Of a stretch of DNA of 64,000 bases, positions 15,152 through 23,421 are shown piece by piece; position 1 is the stretch's first letter, and each line of letters opens with the position of its first letter. Source of the stretch: Kordia sp965224175 (GTDB taxonomy: Bacteria; Bacteroidota; Bacteroidia; Flavobacteriales; Flavobacteriaceae); NCBI RefSeq assembly GCF_965224175.1, contig NZ_OZ245041.1, positions 4,278,001 to 4,342,000 on the forward strand, in the 5' to 3' direction. The notes below the pieces were generated by a model. That model was not told the DNA's origin. It was given only the letters and a program-made list of their open reading frames with translations, and ran no database searches. Position numbers and translations under genes: made by a program.

Positions 15152-15943
15152 CTATTCTTTTGTTGGTTTTTTGAGTTGAAATTGGTACAAAACAATTCCG
15201 TCGTAAATATACAAGATATCATCGTGAAGCGAAAACTGTTTTATAGCAATTCTGTCAGAAGGTAAATTTATAAGATAAACGTCTTCATTGTTAGTATAAT
15301 AAAGTTGTTCGTCTTTTAAAAAAATAACTTCTGTATTGGTCATAGAAAAGTCGCTTACACCAGTTAATTCTTCCTTAGATAGCAAGCTCCCATAAATATT
15401 ATATGTATATAAATAGGTTTCTGTAAGCACTCTACAATAATTATAATTACTTTTAAGTGTGATGAATTTTTCTGGAATTGGTAAATTTTGATTTAGTGTT
15501 TTCTCTTGAACATAATTAAACACTTCCAATTGTTGTGTATTGGTGTCAAAAATCCACAAATTTCGATCGTTTGCTGTTGTAGCTGCAGCTAAATTTTTGA
15601 ACTCAGCAGCTACATTAAAATCGATACGTTTAATTTCGTTTAACGTATTATCTAGCACAATAACGGTATTAAAATCCTCATAAAACAACGTAATTTTTAA
15701 CGGATTCAGAATATCTACAGAAGTAATTTCACCTAACTGTAAATTATTGTATTGCCATTTTTTACCATCTTTTCTTTTGATCAAAATATGATTTTGAATA
15801 CTATAAGAAGCACCAAAATTATCCATTGCCACAAAACGATCTACAGACAGACTATCTTGCTGTTGTAAAGTAGCCGTAATTGTTTTTTGTCCGAAAGCAA
15901 GCAACGAACAACAAAGGAATAAAGAAAGAATCAGCGATTTCAT
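15152..15943 (-). CDS. secreted protein of unknown function, probable beta-propeller
   Basis: 263 aa from ATG 15941-15943, giving signal peptide MKSLILSLFLCCSLLAFGQ. The longer frame to 16021 adds an unlikely leader and is rejected. The mature part is strand-rich with repeated short units such as GEITSVDILNPLKITLFYED, NDRNLWIFDTNTQQLEVFN and EVIFLKDEQLYYTNNEDVYL, the pattern of a YVTN- or WD-like propeller. I recognise no catalytic motif. It is likely periplasmic or surface-associated. The neighbouring kinase gene is 77 bases downstream, and nothing in the context gives a function. Confidence 0.7.
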   Translation of the reverse strand: MKSLILSLFLCCSLLAFGQKTITATLQQQDSLSVDRFVAMDNFGASYSIQNHILIKRKDGKKWQYNNLQLGEITSVDILNPLKITLFYEDFNTVIVLDNTLNEIKRIDFNVAAEFKNLAAATTANDRNLWIFDTNTQQLEVFNYVQEKTLNQNLPIPEKFITLKSNYNYCRVLTETYLYTYNIYGSLLSKEELTGVSDFSMTNTEVIFLKDEQLYYTNNEDVYLINLPSDRIAIKQFSLHDDILYIYDGIVLYQFQLKKPTKE

Positions 15944-16099
15944 GATTGGCAAATTACAAAAAATGCGCCATAGTTTTTTTAATTTGATAATTTGTAGATG
16001 ATTTAATTTGAAAATGTACATAAGTAAGCAGATTTAGATATGAATTTATGCTATAAATCCACTCAATCAACCAGAGTTTAGTACTTTAGTTTCAAAAAT

Positions 16100-16180
16100 C
16101 GTCAATTTGAGTGATTTTCGTAATAAAATGAAGAAAATAGTATCGAGAATAGTTTTGAGTTTCTGAGTAGTTCTCGATAC
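16100..16180. repeat. intergenic dispersed repeat with inverted GTATCGAGAAC-type arms
   Basis: CGTCAATTTGAGTG at 16100-16113, then TATCGAGAAT (16141) and TTCTCGATAC (16171-16180) as inverted arms. The same word pair (CGTCAGTTCGAGTG ... TATCGAGAAC) occurs at 62212-62275, and fragments occur at 40814 and 57786. It lies in the 356-base interval between the propeller gene and the response regulator, which holds no gene. Confidence 0.55.
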
Positions 16181-16230
16181 ATTTTTATTTTCGCTATGCT
16201 TCATAAAAACACTCGAACAGACGTTTACAA

Positions 16231-16303
16231 GCAAGTCTAAAAGCGAAGCGATCTAAAATCTAACAGCGTTAGCGGTCTAATAGCAGAGCGATCTATAATC
16301 TAG
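16231..16303. repeat. short imperfect direct repeats at the 3' end of the response-regulator gene
   Basis: AGCGATCTAAAATCTAACA (16247-16265) recurs as AGCGATCTATAATCTAGCA (16287-16305), with related AGCGGTCTAATAGCAG between them. The last unit runs into the final codons of the response regulator. Confidence 0.5.
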
Positions 16304-16983
16304 CAAATCAGTTTATACCCAAAACCACGCACATTTACAATTTGAATTTCTGGATCATTTTTCAATTTCTTACGGAGTTTTGTAATGAAAACATCCATAC
16401 TACGTGCGTTAAAAAAATCGTCATCGCCCCAAAGTTTATTGAGAATAAAAGTTCTATCTAATACGGCATTTCGCTTTTCAGATAAATGAAATAATAATGC
16501 AGATTCTCTGTGTGTTAATTGCGTTGGTGTTTCTTCCCAAATTAATTGTTGTTGTGTATGATTAAAAATGTACGTTCCAATTGGAATTTGTGTTTGATCT
16601 TGCTTTACGTGAATTCGATTTAATAGTGCATGAATGCGAACAATCAATTCTTCCATACTAAAAGGCTTCTTCAAATAATCGTTTCCACCATGTTGAAAAC
16701 CTTCTACAACATCTTTCACTTGCGATTTAGCCGTTAAAAAAATAATAGGAATTGTAGCGTTTTCTTGTCGGATTTCTTTAGCCAGTGTAAAACCATCTTT
16801 TTTAGGCATCATGACATCTAAAACCAAAATTTCTGGCTGTACTTCTTGATACACTTTATATGCTTCTTCACCATTTTCACATAAAAACACCTCAAAATCA
16901 CGTGATTCTAAACTTTCTTTTACAATCTGTCCCAACGCAGGCTCGTCTTCAGCAAGTAGCAATTTTATAGCATCTTTTTTCAT
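16300..16983 (-). CDS. response regulator, OmpR/PhoB family
   Basis: 227 aa. Receiver domain over residues 1-120: acidic pocket AEDE near 14-17, phospho-acceptor Asp in LVLDVMMPKKDG (~56), Thr/Lys switch residues in FLTAKS and LKKPFSMEEL. Winged-helix DNA-binding domain over ~130-227 (LTHRESALLFHLSEK, then RSMDVFITKLRKKL and VNVRGFGYKL). It overlaps the kinase gene upstream by four bases (ATGA), so the two are made together as a pair. OmpR-type regulators bind 10-bp-spaced direct repeats; such TTAAC repeats lie before the kinase gene and before the GLPGLI operon at 20294, which are therefore likely targets. Confidence 0.93.
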   Translation of the reverse strand: MKKDAIKLLLAEDEPALGQIVKESLESRDFEVFLCENGEEAYKVYQEVQPEILVLDVMMPKKDGFTLAKEIRQENATIPIIFLTAKSQVKDVVEGFQHGGNDYLKKPFSMEELIVRIHALLNRIHVKQDQTQIPIGTYIFNHTQQQLIWEETPTQLTHRESALLFHLSEKRNAVLDRTFILNKLWGDDDFFNARSMDVFITKLRKKLKNDPEIQIVNVRGFGYKLIC

Positions 16984-18452
16984 GCGATGAGTTTAATTTT
17001 AAAAATAGTATGATTGGTGTCTGGAATCAATTGAATTGTTCCGTTATGCTTTTCGATAATTTTTTTGGTGTAATACAATCCAATTCCAAAACCTTTAACA
17101 TCGTGCGTATTTCCTTTTGGAATTCTATAAAACTTATCAAAAATCTTTTCTCGTTGCGATTTATCAATGGTATTTCCATTGTCTGTCACAGTAATTTCAA
17201 CAGTTTCTAGTACTTTCGAAACATTAACTTCAATCTGTTCGCCACCATATTTTAGTGCATTATCAATCAAATTAGAAATTGCATTTTCAAAATGAAAAGG
17301 ATCTAAATCTACGAGTAAATTCTCTACGTTACTTCTAAATGCAATTGTTTTATCTGTAGAAAATGTTTGTTGTTTTTGCGTGATTTTCTCCACGAAATCT
17401 ACAATATCTAAGCTTTCCTTTTTCAACAACAGTTTTTCACTATCTAAAGTAGCTGTTTCCAGTAATTTTTCTACCATGACATGCAACTTTTTCAATTGCT
17501 TATCGGAAATAGATAAATATTTCTGAGCTTTCTCGGGATCTTTTAAGGCATCAAAATGTTGAATAGCTTCTAGTGCAGTAGAAATTGTAGTAATTGGTGT
17601 TTTAAATTCGTGTGTAATATTACTAATTAAATCATTTTTAATCTCTGCTAACTGCTTCTGACGACGAATGACACGCAATAAATATAGTAAGGAAGTAATG
17701 ATGGCTAAGGACAAAAAAGTAGATAACAAAATACCAAACAAACTACGTTTCCAAACAGCTTTTGAAATATTTGCGTATTCTAGCTCTAATTTTTCTCCAG
17801 GTCTTAAATACGCTGACTTTGAGGTGGTTTTTAATGTTTCTTTCGGAAGTGTATTTGCACCTATATTCGCAACAATATTCTTGTGAATATATTGATTCAA
17901 AAGATATGGAACTTCTATTTGTTTTCTTTCAAGTTCAGTATCTAAAAATGTTTTTAGCTTTTTAAAGTTCAATGAATCTTCAGAAATAGAAATATACAGC
18001 GAAGAAATTTGATCAAACAATCGAATGCTATCTCTTGCTTTTAGTAGTTTAGGGACTTTATATTTTTCTCGAAGTTCAATCATAGCTACAGAGTCTAAAC
18101 CAAAAATATGTTCTGAACTAGCGTCAATAATAATGGTGTCTGAATGATTGTGTAATCTAAGTTCCATCGCCTCAAAAATAGAATCAAAATTTACATTTTT
18201 CAATTTTTCAAATGTATTCGGACTAGGAATATTACCTGTAGCATCCATACTTACAAACATCATTTTTTCACGCTTGGCAAAATCAGCATAATATGCTTCT
18301 ACAGCATTATCCAAACTTATTTGAATCTGATTGATGAATTGTTTTTTATTAGTCTGATAGTTTTTATAATTCCAATACACTTGCACAGCAATCGTAATTG
18401 CGATGGTAGCAATAATGGTATATAAAATCCAAGAAGAACGTTGTTGCTTCAT
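16980..18452 (-). CDS. sensor histidine kinase
   Basis: 490 aa from ATG 18452 (MKQQRSSWILYTIIATIAIT). A TTG-started extension to 18473 lacks support. Membrane helices lie at ~8-27 and ~235-258 (SLFGILLSTFLSLAIITSLL), with a ~205-residue extracytoplasmic sensor between. H-box SNITHEFKTPITTIST carries the phospho-accepting His, N-box NAISNLIDNALKYGG, G1 VTDNGN, and G2 KGFGIGLYYTKKII. Inner-membrane sensor partner of the OmpR-type regulator encoded immediately downstream with a 4-base overlap. A TTAAC-N5-TTAAC direct repeat 53-69 bases before the start suggests autoregulation. The signal sensed is unknown. Confidence 0.93.
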   Translation of the reverse strand: MKQQRSSWILYTIIATIAITIAVQVYWNYKNYQTNKKQFINQIQISLDNAVEAYYADFAKREKMMFVSMDATGNIPSPNTFEKLKNVNFDSIFEAMELRLHNHSDTIIIDASSEHIFGLDSVAMIELREKYKVPKLLKARDSIRLFDQISSLYISISEDSLNFKKLKTFLDTELERKQIEVPYLLNQYIHKNIVANIGANTLPKETLKTTSKSAYLRPGEKLELEYANISKAVWKRSLFGILLSTFLSLAIITSLLYLLRVIRRQKQLAEIKNDLISNITHEFKTPITTISTALEAIQHFDALKDPEKAQKYLSISDKQLKKLHVMVEKLLETATLDSEKLLLKKESLDIVDFVEKITQKQQTFSTDKTIAFRSNVENLLVDLDPFHFENAISNLIDNALKYGGEQIEVNVSKVLETVEITVTDNGNTIDKSQREKIFDKFYRIPKGNTHDVKGFGIGLYYTKKIIEKHNGTIQLIPDTNHTIFKIKLIA

Positions 18453-18504
18453 TTCCTTATAATTACATGTCAAAAGTAAGAAGTTATTTCTCTTAAAAAG
18501 AATC

Positions 18505-18521
18505 GCTTAACACTCGTTAAC
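18505..18521 (-). promoter_or_regulatory. candidate response-regulator operator upstream of the histidine kinase
   Basis: GCTTAACACTCGTTAAC on the plus strand holds two TTAAC words exactly 10 bases apart. The identical 17 bases occur at 20206-20222 before the GLPGLI operon. Spacing on one face of the helix is what OmpR-family dimers bind. Confidence 0.55.
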
Positions 18522-18640
18522 AAAAAAGTGATTTCTATAATGACGAATTAATGACAGAAAATTATATTATATATAAGTAGGAAAATTACATATAAAATTT
18601 TATATATTGTATGCCTAACCAATTTTAAAAAATGTATAAT

Positions 18641-19294
18641 ATGAAAAAACTCATTGTATACTTCGTAGGAATATTTTTTCTTGTTAGTTGCAGTCAAGAA
18701 GAAACGTGTTACAGTTGTGATGATCAAGTAGACGCGTATGTCAAGGAACATTTAAAATCAATTCAGCAGATGAATCGTGCAGATATTATAAAATATCCAA
18801 ACGAAATGCAACGTGCGATGTACAGGACTTTATCAGCTGAAAGGAAAAAAGAAATTTGGCAAGATAAATTCTTACAATTAAATTCCTTAGATTTGAGTGA
18901 AGGTGAACGTGAACTCATGAATAAATTTCAAGAATTTGTTAACAAAGCAAATTTTGAGATTAATTTAACTGACAAAGAAAGAACGTATTTAGAGCGTCTA
19001 CGGGAAGAAGCATATGCAAAATATGGTTGGACACAACGTTTTGTAGTAAGCGCTTTTGGTTACTTGGAAGACGTAGATCGAAATGGAATTATTGAAAAAA
19101 GAGATTTAGAAGGTGTTCCTGAATTAACAGATCCTGATCCAGATGAAAAACCTAAATGCGATTGTGATTGGGGATTTGGTTGTTTAGATGGACCTTGTGA
19201 CGGTAGAGATGGTGCATGTGAAAAAACCAAAAGAGATTGTGGTTGGTTTTGGAGTAATCCTTGTGTAAGTTTATGTAGACCTGATTTGGGATAA
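18641..19294 (+). CDS. fulvocin C-like Cys-rich lipoprotein
   Basis: 217 aa. Lipoprotein signal MKKLIVYFVGIFFLVSC with lipobox LVSC. A helical middle part (residues ~30-150, e.g. LSAERKKEIWQDKFLQL) is followed by an acidic linker (PELTDPDPDEKPK) and a ~40-residue C-terminal module at ~173-212 with exactly eight Cys in the order C-x-C-x5-C-x4-C-x6-C-x6-C-x7-C-x3-C, containing CGWFWSNPC. This fits my recollection of the flavobacterial 'bacteriocin fulvocin C-related' family; fulvocin C is a 45-residue myxobacterial bacteriocin with four disulfides. The ATG three codons upstream (18632) is less likely. Three bases separate it from a thioredoxin-like gene, a fitting partner for disulfide formation. 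Confidence 0.75.
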   Translation: MKKLIVYFVGIFFLVSCSQEETCYSCDDQVDAYVKEHLKSIQQMNRADIIKYPNEMQRAMYRTLSAERKKEIWQDKFLQLNSLDLSEGERELMNKFQEFVNKANFEINLTDKERTYLERLREEAYAKYGWTQRFVVSAFGYLEDVDRNGIIEKRDLEGVPELTDPDPDEKPKCDCDWGFGCLDGPCDGRDGACEKTKRDCGWFWSNPCVSLCRPDLG

Positions 19295-19297
19295 ACT

Positions 19298-20146
19298 ATG
19301 AAAAAAGAGACTAGAAAAAAATACGGCACCTACATATTGAATTCCTTGTTAGGAATGTGTATTTACTTATTTTACGGAGTTATTTTTAATGGATATCATC
19401 CAAGAATTTTTCCTGCTACATGCATTACTTTTTTTTTAGTATCCTATTGGATGGCCAGAAAAGAGCAATCTAATGCAAGGAATGTAAGTTTATTCTTTTT
19501 GATGACATTAAACCTTTTATTGGTTCTTATATTTTCAGAGAGAGCATTAACAACTAAAATGACTTTTTATCTTTTTATGATGCCAGCAAGTACCTTCATG
19601 GGAAGTTGGGCGAGAAAACAGAAAACGCAATTTATGTATTTCCCTTTACTGCTTGTATTTATTTGTGTATTTATACTACCCAATTCAATTCATTATTTTA
19701 GAAATACGGATGCTTTTCAAAATAGAAAAGCTCCCGAAATTTCTTATTATTCATTAAACCAACAAAAGGTGAAATTTGATAAAGAAATGACAGTAATTGA
19801 TTTGTGGACAACGTCTTGTGGTGTTTGTTTTGAAGAGTTTCCAATATTTGAAAAACTCAAACAAGACTTTGAAGGAAATGATAACGTGCAGTTTTATAGT
19901 GCAAACGTTCCATTGAAGAATGATACACGAGAAAAAACACTGGCAACCATAAAAACACTTAATTATGATTATGAAACCGTTTTTGCAGAAAAATTTGAAA
20001 TGATTCGCGACAGCTTAGGAATTAGTGGTTTTCCACATTTGTTAATTATAAAAGATGACACTATTCGGTATTTAGGTGATATGGAAACTGATCGTAAAAT
20101 TGTATTAACAAATACTAAAGATGTTATTCATAATCTTCTAGAGTAA
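19298..20146 (+). CDS. membrane-anchored TlpA-like thioredoxin
   Basis: 282 aa. About four hydrophobic helices lie in residues ~10-135 (e.g. YILNSLLGMCIYLFYGVIF, MTFYLFMMPAS). A periplasmic redoxin domain follows: EISYYSLNQQKVKF, VIDLWTTSCGVCFEEFP with the active CxxC at ~173-177, and the cis-Pro loop GISGFPHLLII. The residue before the first Cys is Ser, where Trp is usual (WCxxC), so redox properties may differ. It is coupled to the Cys-rich lipoprotein gene upstream (three-base gap), which has eight Cys as a likely substrate. A terminator follows. It could alternatively serve in immunity or in general thiol maintenance. Confidence 0.85.
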   Translation: MKKETRKKYGTYILNSLLGMCIYLFYGVIFNGYHPRIFPATCITFFLVSYWMARKEQSNARNVSLFFLMTLNLLLVLIFSERALTTKMTFYLFMMPASTFMGSWARKQKTQFMYFPLLLVFICVFILPNSIHYFRNTDAFQNRKAPEISYYSLNQQKVKFDKEMTVIDLWTTSCGVCFEEFPIFEKLKQDFEGNDNVQFYSANVPLKNDTREKTLATIKTLNYDYETVFAEKFEMIRDSLGISGFPHLLIIKDDTIRYLGDMETDRKIVLTNTKDVIHNLLE

Positions 20147-20170
20147 GTAATCAAACGATTTATAGATTAT

Positions 20171-20203
20171 AAGTCTTTGCAAGAAATTGTAAAGACTTTT
20201 TTT
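20171..20203 (+). terminator. terminator after the thioredoxin-like gene
   Basis: AAGTCTTTGCAA ... TTGTAAAGACTTTTTTT: 11-bp stem, GAAA-type loop, seven-T run. Confidence 0.88.
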
Positions 20204-20205
20204 GT

Positions 20206-20232
20206 GCTTAACACTCGTTAACGTTCGTTAAC
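20206..20232 (+). promoter_or_regulatory. candidate response-regulator operator, three TTAAC repeats
   Basis: TTAAC at 20208, 20218 and 20228, strictly 10 bases apart, with CG before each of the last two. The first 17 bases are identical to the site before the histidine kinase gene. It lies 62 bases before the first GLPGLI gene, in a good position to activate that operon. Confidence 0.6.
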
Positions 20233-20293
20233 TGAAATCTATAGTTTTCTAACTCATATTTGTACCATCAAAAAACAAAAACATTAAGTAATT

Positions 20294-21148
20294 ATGAAAA
20301 ACTATACAAAATCAATCATTATACTTGTATGTATGTTGGTAAATGCATTAGTAAACGCACAGGACTTTCAAGGTGTAGCAACGTATAAAACAAGTATGAA
20401 AATGGACTTTAAAATGGACAGTGTTGCCATTAATCAAGGAGTTGATAAAGAAATGCAAGAAAAGCTGAATGCAATGCTACAAAAACAATTTCAGAAAGAA
20501 TATAAACTTACATTCACAGCTTCGGAATCTATGTATAAACAAGAAGAGAAGTTAGCAGCGCCAACACCAAACGCTGGCGGAATGCAAATTATGGTTATGG
20601 GCGATAGCGAATCTGCTTTATTATACAAAAACACAAAAGAAAAACGGTATGCTAATGAGCAAGAGATTCTAGGGAAAAAGTTTTTAGTAAAAGATAAATT
20701 AAAAGAAACTGACTGGAAACTGGAGAAAGAAACGAAATTCATCGGTCAGTATCAATGTTTTAAAGCAACACGTACTACAGAAGTAGAAAGAATAGAATCT
20801 GTTTCGTTCAACGATAGCAAATCAGAAAAACCAGAAACTACGAAAGAAACAATAACGATCACAGCTTGGTATACACCTGAAGTTCCTGTAAATGCAGGAC
20901 CAGCAATGTATTGGGGATTGCCAGGATTGATTTTAGAAGTAAATGATGGATCACAAACAATTGTATGTAGTAAAATAGTAATGAATCCTAAAGATAAAAT
21001 AGCTATCAAAGAACCCACAAAAGGAAAAGAAGTGACGGAAGCAAAGTTTGAAGAAATCATGAGAAAAAAATCGAAAGAAATGATGGAACGCTACCGTGGA
21101 AATGGAAGAGATGATGGCAATGAAATTAGAATAGAAATTGGCGGTTAA
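20294..21148 (+). CDS. GLPGLI family protein (first copy)
   Basis: 284 aa. Signal peptide to ~residue 22 (VNALVNAQ). The family signature is in GPAMYWGLPGLILEVNDG near residues 212-229, preceded by ITAWYTPEVPVN. The rest is a strand-rich periplasmic protein with long charged helices. GLPGLI proteins are common in Bacteroidota and often sit next to outer-membrane receptor-like barrels, as here; their role is not known to me. The C-terminus is Arg/Gly/Asn-rich. It begins an apparent operon with the aspartyl protease (three-base gap), a second GLPGLI protein and an outer-membrane barrel. The TTAAC repeat upstream links it to the two-component system at 16.3-18.5 kb. Confidence 0.9.
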   Translation: MKNYTKSIIILVCMLVNALVNAQDFQGVATYKTSMKMDFKMDSVAINQGVDKEMQEKLNAMLQKQFQKEYKLTFTASESMYKQEEKLAAPTPNAGGMQIMVMGDSESALLYKNTKEKRYANEQEILGKKFLVKDKLKETDWKLEKETKFIGQYQCFKATRTTEVERIESVSFNDSKSEKPETTKETITITAWYTPEVPVNAGPAMYWGLPGLILEVNDGSQTIVCSKIVMNPKDKIAIKEPTKGKEVTEAKFEEIMRKKSKEMMERYRGNGRDDGNEIRIEIGG

Positions 21149-21151
21149 GAA

Positions 21152-22345
21152 ATGAATATAACGAAATCAAATAGAAAGTTTTCCCTAGCAATAAGTGTCG
21201 TATGCATGATGATTTTTATGTCATGTATTCAGGCACAAGTAGCTACAATTCCTTTTGAGAATGATGGACTAATGTTCATCAAAGTAAAAGTAAATGATCA
21301 TGAAGAAGCATTGAATTTTGTGTTTGACACAGGAGCTTCTACAGTAGTACTAGATGAAACTACGGCTAAAAAGATTGGAGTAACGGCAAATTATGAGCAA
21401 CCCACGGAAGGCGCGGCAGGAACAGAAATGTATCATATTGCTTTGTCGCAAACAGTACACATTCAGGATGTTACTTTAAGTGGTGCACATATAGTTTTAG
21501 TAGATTTAGATCGTTTGTCAAAAAAAAGCAATCAAAAAATTGATGGAATTATTGGAAATAACATCATGCAACAATTTGTAACGCAAATAGACTATGATGC
21601 ACAATTCATCAAATTGTATAATTCGGTTGATGAAATAGAAGGTAAAGACCAATATAAAATACTTGATGCTACCTTTGATTATAGTCAAATTCCGCAAGTT
21701 GAACTTGAATTTACACTGGAAAATAACCAAAAGTTCTTAGGGAATTTTCTATTTGATTCTGGGGCCAACATGACGTTTCTACTAAATACACCATTTGTAA
21801 AAGAGAAGAAAATAGAAAGTTTGGTAGGAAAAACAATTGAAAACAAAGCGGAAAGCTTAACAACTTCTTCCAACTTCAAAATTGGCAAAGTAAAAGCAGT
21901 AAAAATGGGCGATTTTCAATTTGGAGAAATGCCAATAGATTTATCCAATAGCAAGGCAGGAGTAATGGCTTCTAAAGAATATACAGGAATTCTTGGCATA
22001 AAAATCATCAATAAATTTCATAGTATTTTAGATTATAAAAATCAAAAAATCTATTTGCAGCCTAATAAAACATATGCAAATGCTTTTGAATTTCCACGTA
22101 GTGGACTTTCATTGGTAAATGAAGAAGGGAAAATTACAATTTCAAATGTAGTTTCTGTAGCTGAAGCCTATCAAAAAGGAATAAGAGAAGGAGATGAAGT
22201 ACTCGAAATTAATGATGTTGTCGCAAAAGATATTCGTGCATGTAGAAAACTTTTAAAACAAAAAAATAAGAAGTTGAAGCTAAAATTAAAAACCAAAGAA
22301 GGCGAAGTGAAAACGGTGACCATTCTGTTAAAGAGACTCATTTAA
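21152..22345 (+). CDS. retropepsin-like aspartyl protease with C-terminal PDZ domain
   Basis: 397 aa. Signal or lipoprotein-like N-terminus (VVCMMIFMSCIQAQ). Two pepsin-type lobes in one chain: FVFDTGASTVVLD (~57-69) and FLFDSGANMTFLL (~200-212), each with a D(T/S)GA active-site motif. A PDZ-like domain over ~310-397 has LSLVNEEGKITISNVV and AYQKGIREGDEVLEINDV. It is likely periplasmic or attached to the outer membrane. It is translated almost directly after the GLPGLI gene (three-base gap) and precedes a second one, so the protease may process or quality-check products of this operon; that is inference. Confidence 0.9.
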   Translation: MNITKSNRKFSLAISVVCMMIFMSCIQAQVATIPFENDGLMFIKVKVNDHEEALNFVFDTGASTVVLDETTAKKIGVTANYEQPTEGAAGTEMYHIALSQTVHIQDVTLSGAHIVLVDLDRLSKKSNQKIDGIIGNNIMQQFVTQIDYDAQFIKLYNSVDEIEGKDQYKILDATFDYSQIPQVELEFTLENNQKFLGNFLFDSGANMTFLLNTPFVKEKKIESLVGKTIENKAESLTTSSNFKIGKVKAVKMGDFQFGEMPIDLSNSKAGVMASKEYTGILGIKIINKFHSILDYKNQKIYLQPNKTYANAFEFPRSGLSLVNEEGKITISNVVSVAEAYQKGIREGDEVLEINDVVAKDIRACRKLLKQKNKKLKLKLKTKEGEVKTVTILLKRLI

Positions 22346-22493
22346 ATAGCTTTTCGCATAAAAAAGAGAATTTTAACAAATCACAATTAAACTTTAGTAG
22401 AAAATAAAGGTCTAAAAGGAGTTAAAAAGTGTAACTTTTAAAATTGTTGCGTACTAACATAATACGTAATGTAAAAAAATAAAGACCTAACAG

Positions 22494-23378
22494 ATGAAAC
22501 AATTACTACTTTGGAGCTTAGTTTTATGCACAACTGGTGTATTTGCTCAAAATTTTCAAGGAAAGGCTTACTACCAATCCAAAACAACAATGGACATGAA
22601 TTGGGGTGGACGCGAAATGTCTGCTGAGCAGAAAAAGCGTATCCAAGAACGAATGAAAGGTTTCTTAGAAAAGGTATACATTCTAGATTTCAATCAAACA
22701 GCATCTGTATACAAGGAAGAAGAAAAAATTGAAGCGCCAGGACAAGGTGGAAGAGGCGGATTTGCACGTATGATGATGGGGAATTTTTCTCAAGGAAAAC
22801 AATACAAAGATGTTAGAAAAGGTGTAGTTCTTGAATCGAAAGAGTTTTTTGGAAAGAAATTCTTAATCAAGGACAGCTTGCCAAAACTAGAATGGAAAAT
22901 GGAAGGTGAAACAAAACAGATAGGAAAATACCTTTGTTTCAAAGCAACTGCAACCAAAGAAGTTGATGAACTTGATTTTAGAGCAATGCGCCCGAGAAGA
23001 CGAAATAGAGATGAAAATAAAACCGCAGAAGAAAAAAAGGAAGATTCTATAAAAGCAGCGAAAGATCCGTTGAGTCAAATAGATATTCCAAAGCAAATAT
23101 TGGTCACAGCTTGGTACACTCTTGATATTCCTGTAAATCAAGGTCCAGGCGAATATTGGGGCTTACCAGGACTGATATTAGAAGTAAACGCGTATAAAAC
23201 AACAATTCTTTGTTCTAAAATTGTGATGAATCCAGAAGAAAAAGATCCAATTGAAGAACCAACAAAAGGGAAAGAAGTTAAGCGTAAAGAATACAATGAT
23301 ATCGTAAAAAAGAAAATGGAAGAAATGCGCAACATGCGCGGCCGTGGTCGAGGCGGAAGAGGTAGAGGCAGAGGCTAA
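22494..23378 (+). CDS. GLPGLI family protein (second copy) with Arg/Gly-rich tail
   Basis: 294 aa. Signal peptide ends TGVFAQ. Paralogue of the protein at 20294: the same FQGKAYYQSKT start, ILVTAWYTLDIPVNQGPG and EYWGLPGLILEVNAYK (~222-237). A Gly/Arg segment GQGGRGGFARMMMGNF occurs near 83-98, and the last 13 residues are almost pure Arg/Gly (MRGRGRGGRGRGRG). The extra insert RPRRRNRDENK is also basic. The 148-base gap before it contains no terminator I can see. The basic tail is unusual for an exported protein and may bind polyanions or the cell surface. Confidence 0.9.
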   Translation: MKQLLLWSLVLCTTGVFAQNFQGKAYYQSKTTMDMNWGGREMSAEQKKRIQERMKGFLEKVYILDFNQTASVYKEEEKIEAPGQGGRGGFARMMMGNFSQGKQYKDVRKGVVLESKEFFGKKFLIKDSLPKLEWKMEGETKQIGKYLCFKATATKEVDELDFRAMRPRRRNRDENKTAEEKKEDSIKAAKDPLSQIDIPKQILVTAWYTLDIPVNQGPGEYWGLPGLILEVNAYKTTILCSKIVMNPEEKDPIEEPTKGKEVKRKEYNDIVKKKMEEMRNMRGRGRGGRGRGRG

Positions 23379-23421
23379 AACTTCACGAAGCTGGCCAACT
23401 AATCAGAAGAAAACTAAATCA

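Noticed and set aside
23344..23421. N-terminal extension of the outer-membrane barrel protein
   Set aside because: It is an out-of-frame reading of the Arg/Gly tail of the preceding gene; the in-frame ATG at 23422 starts a clean signal peptide.
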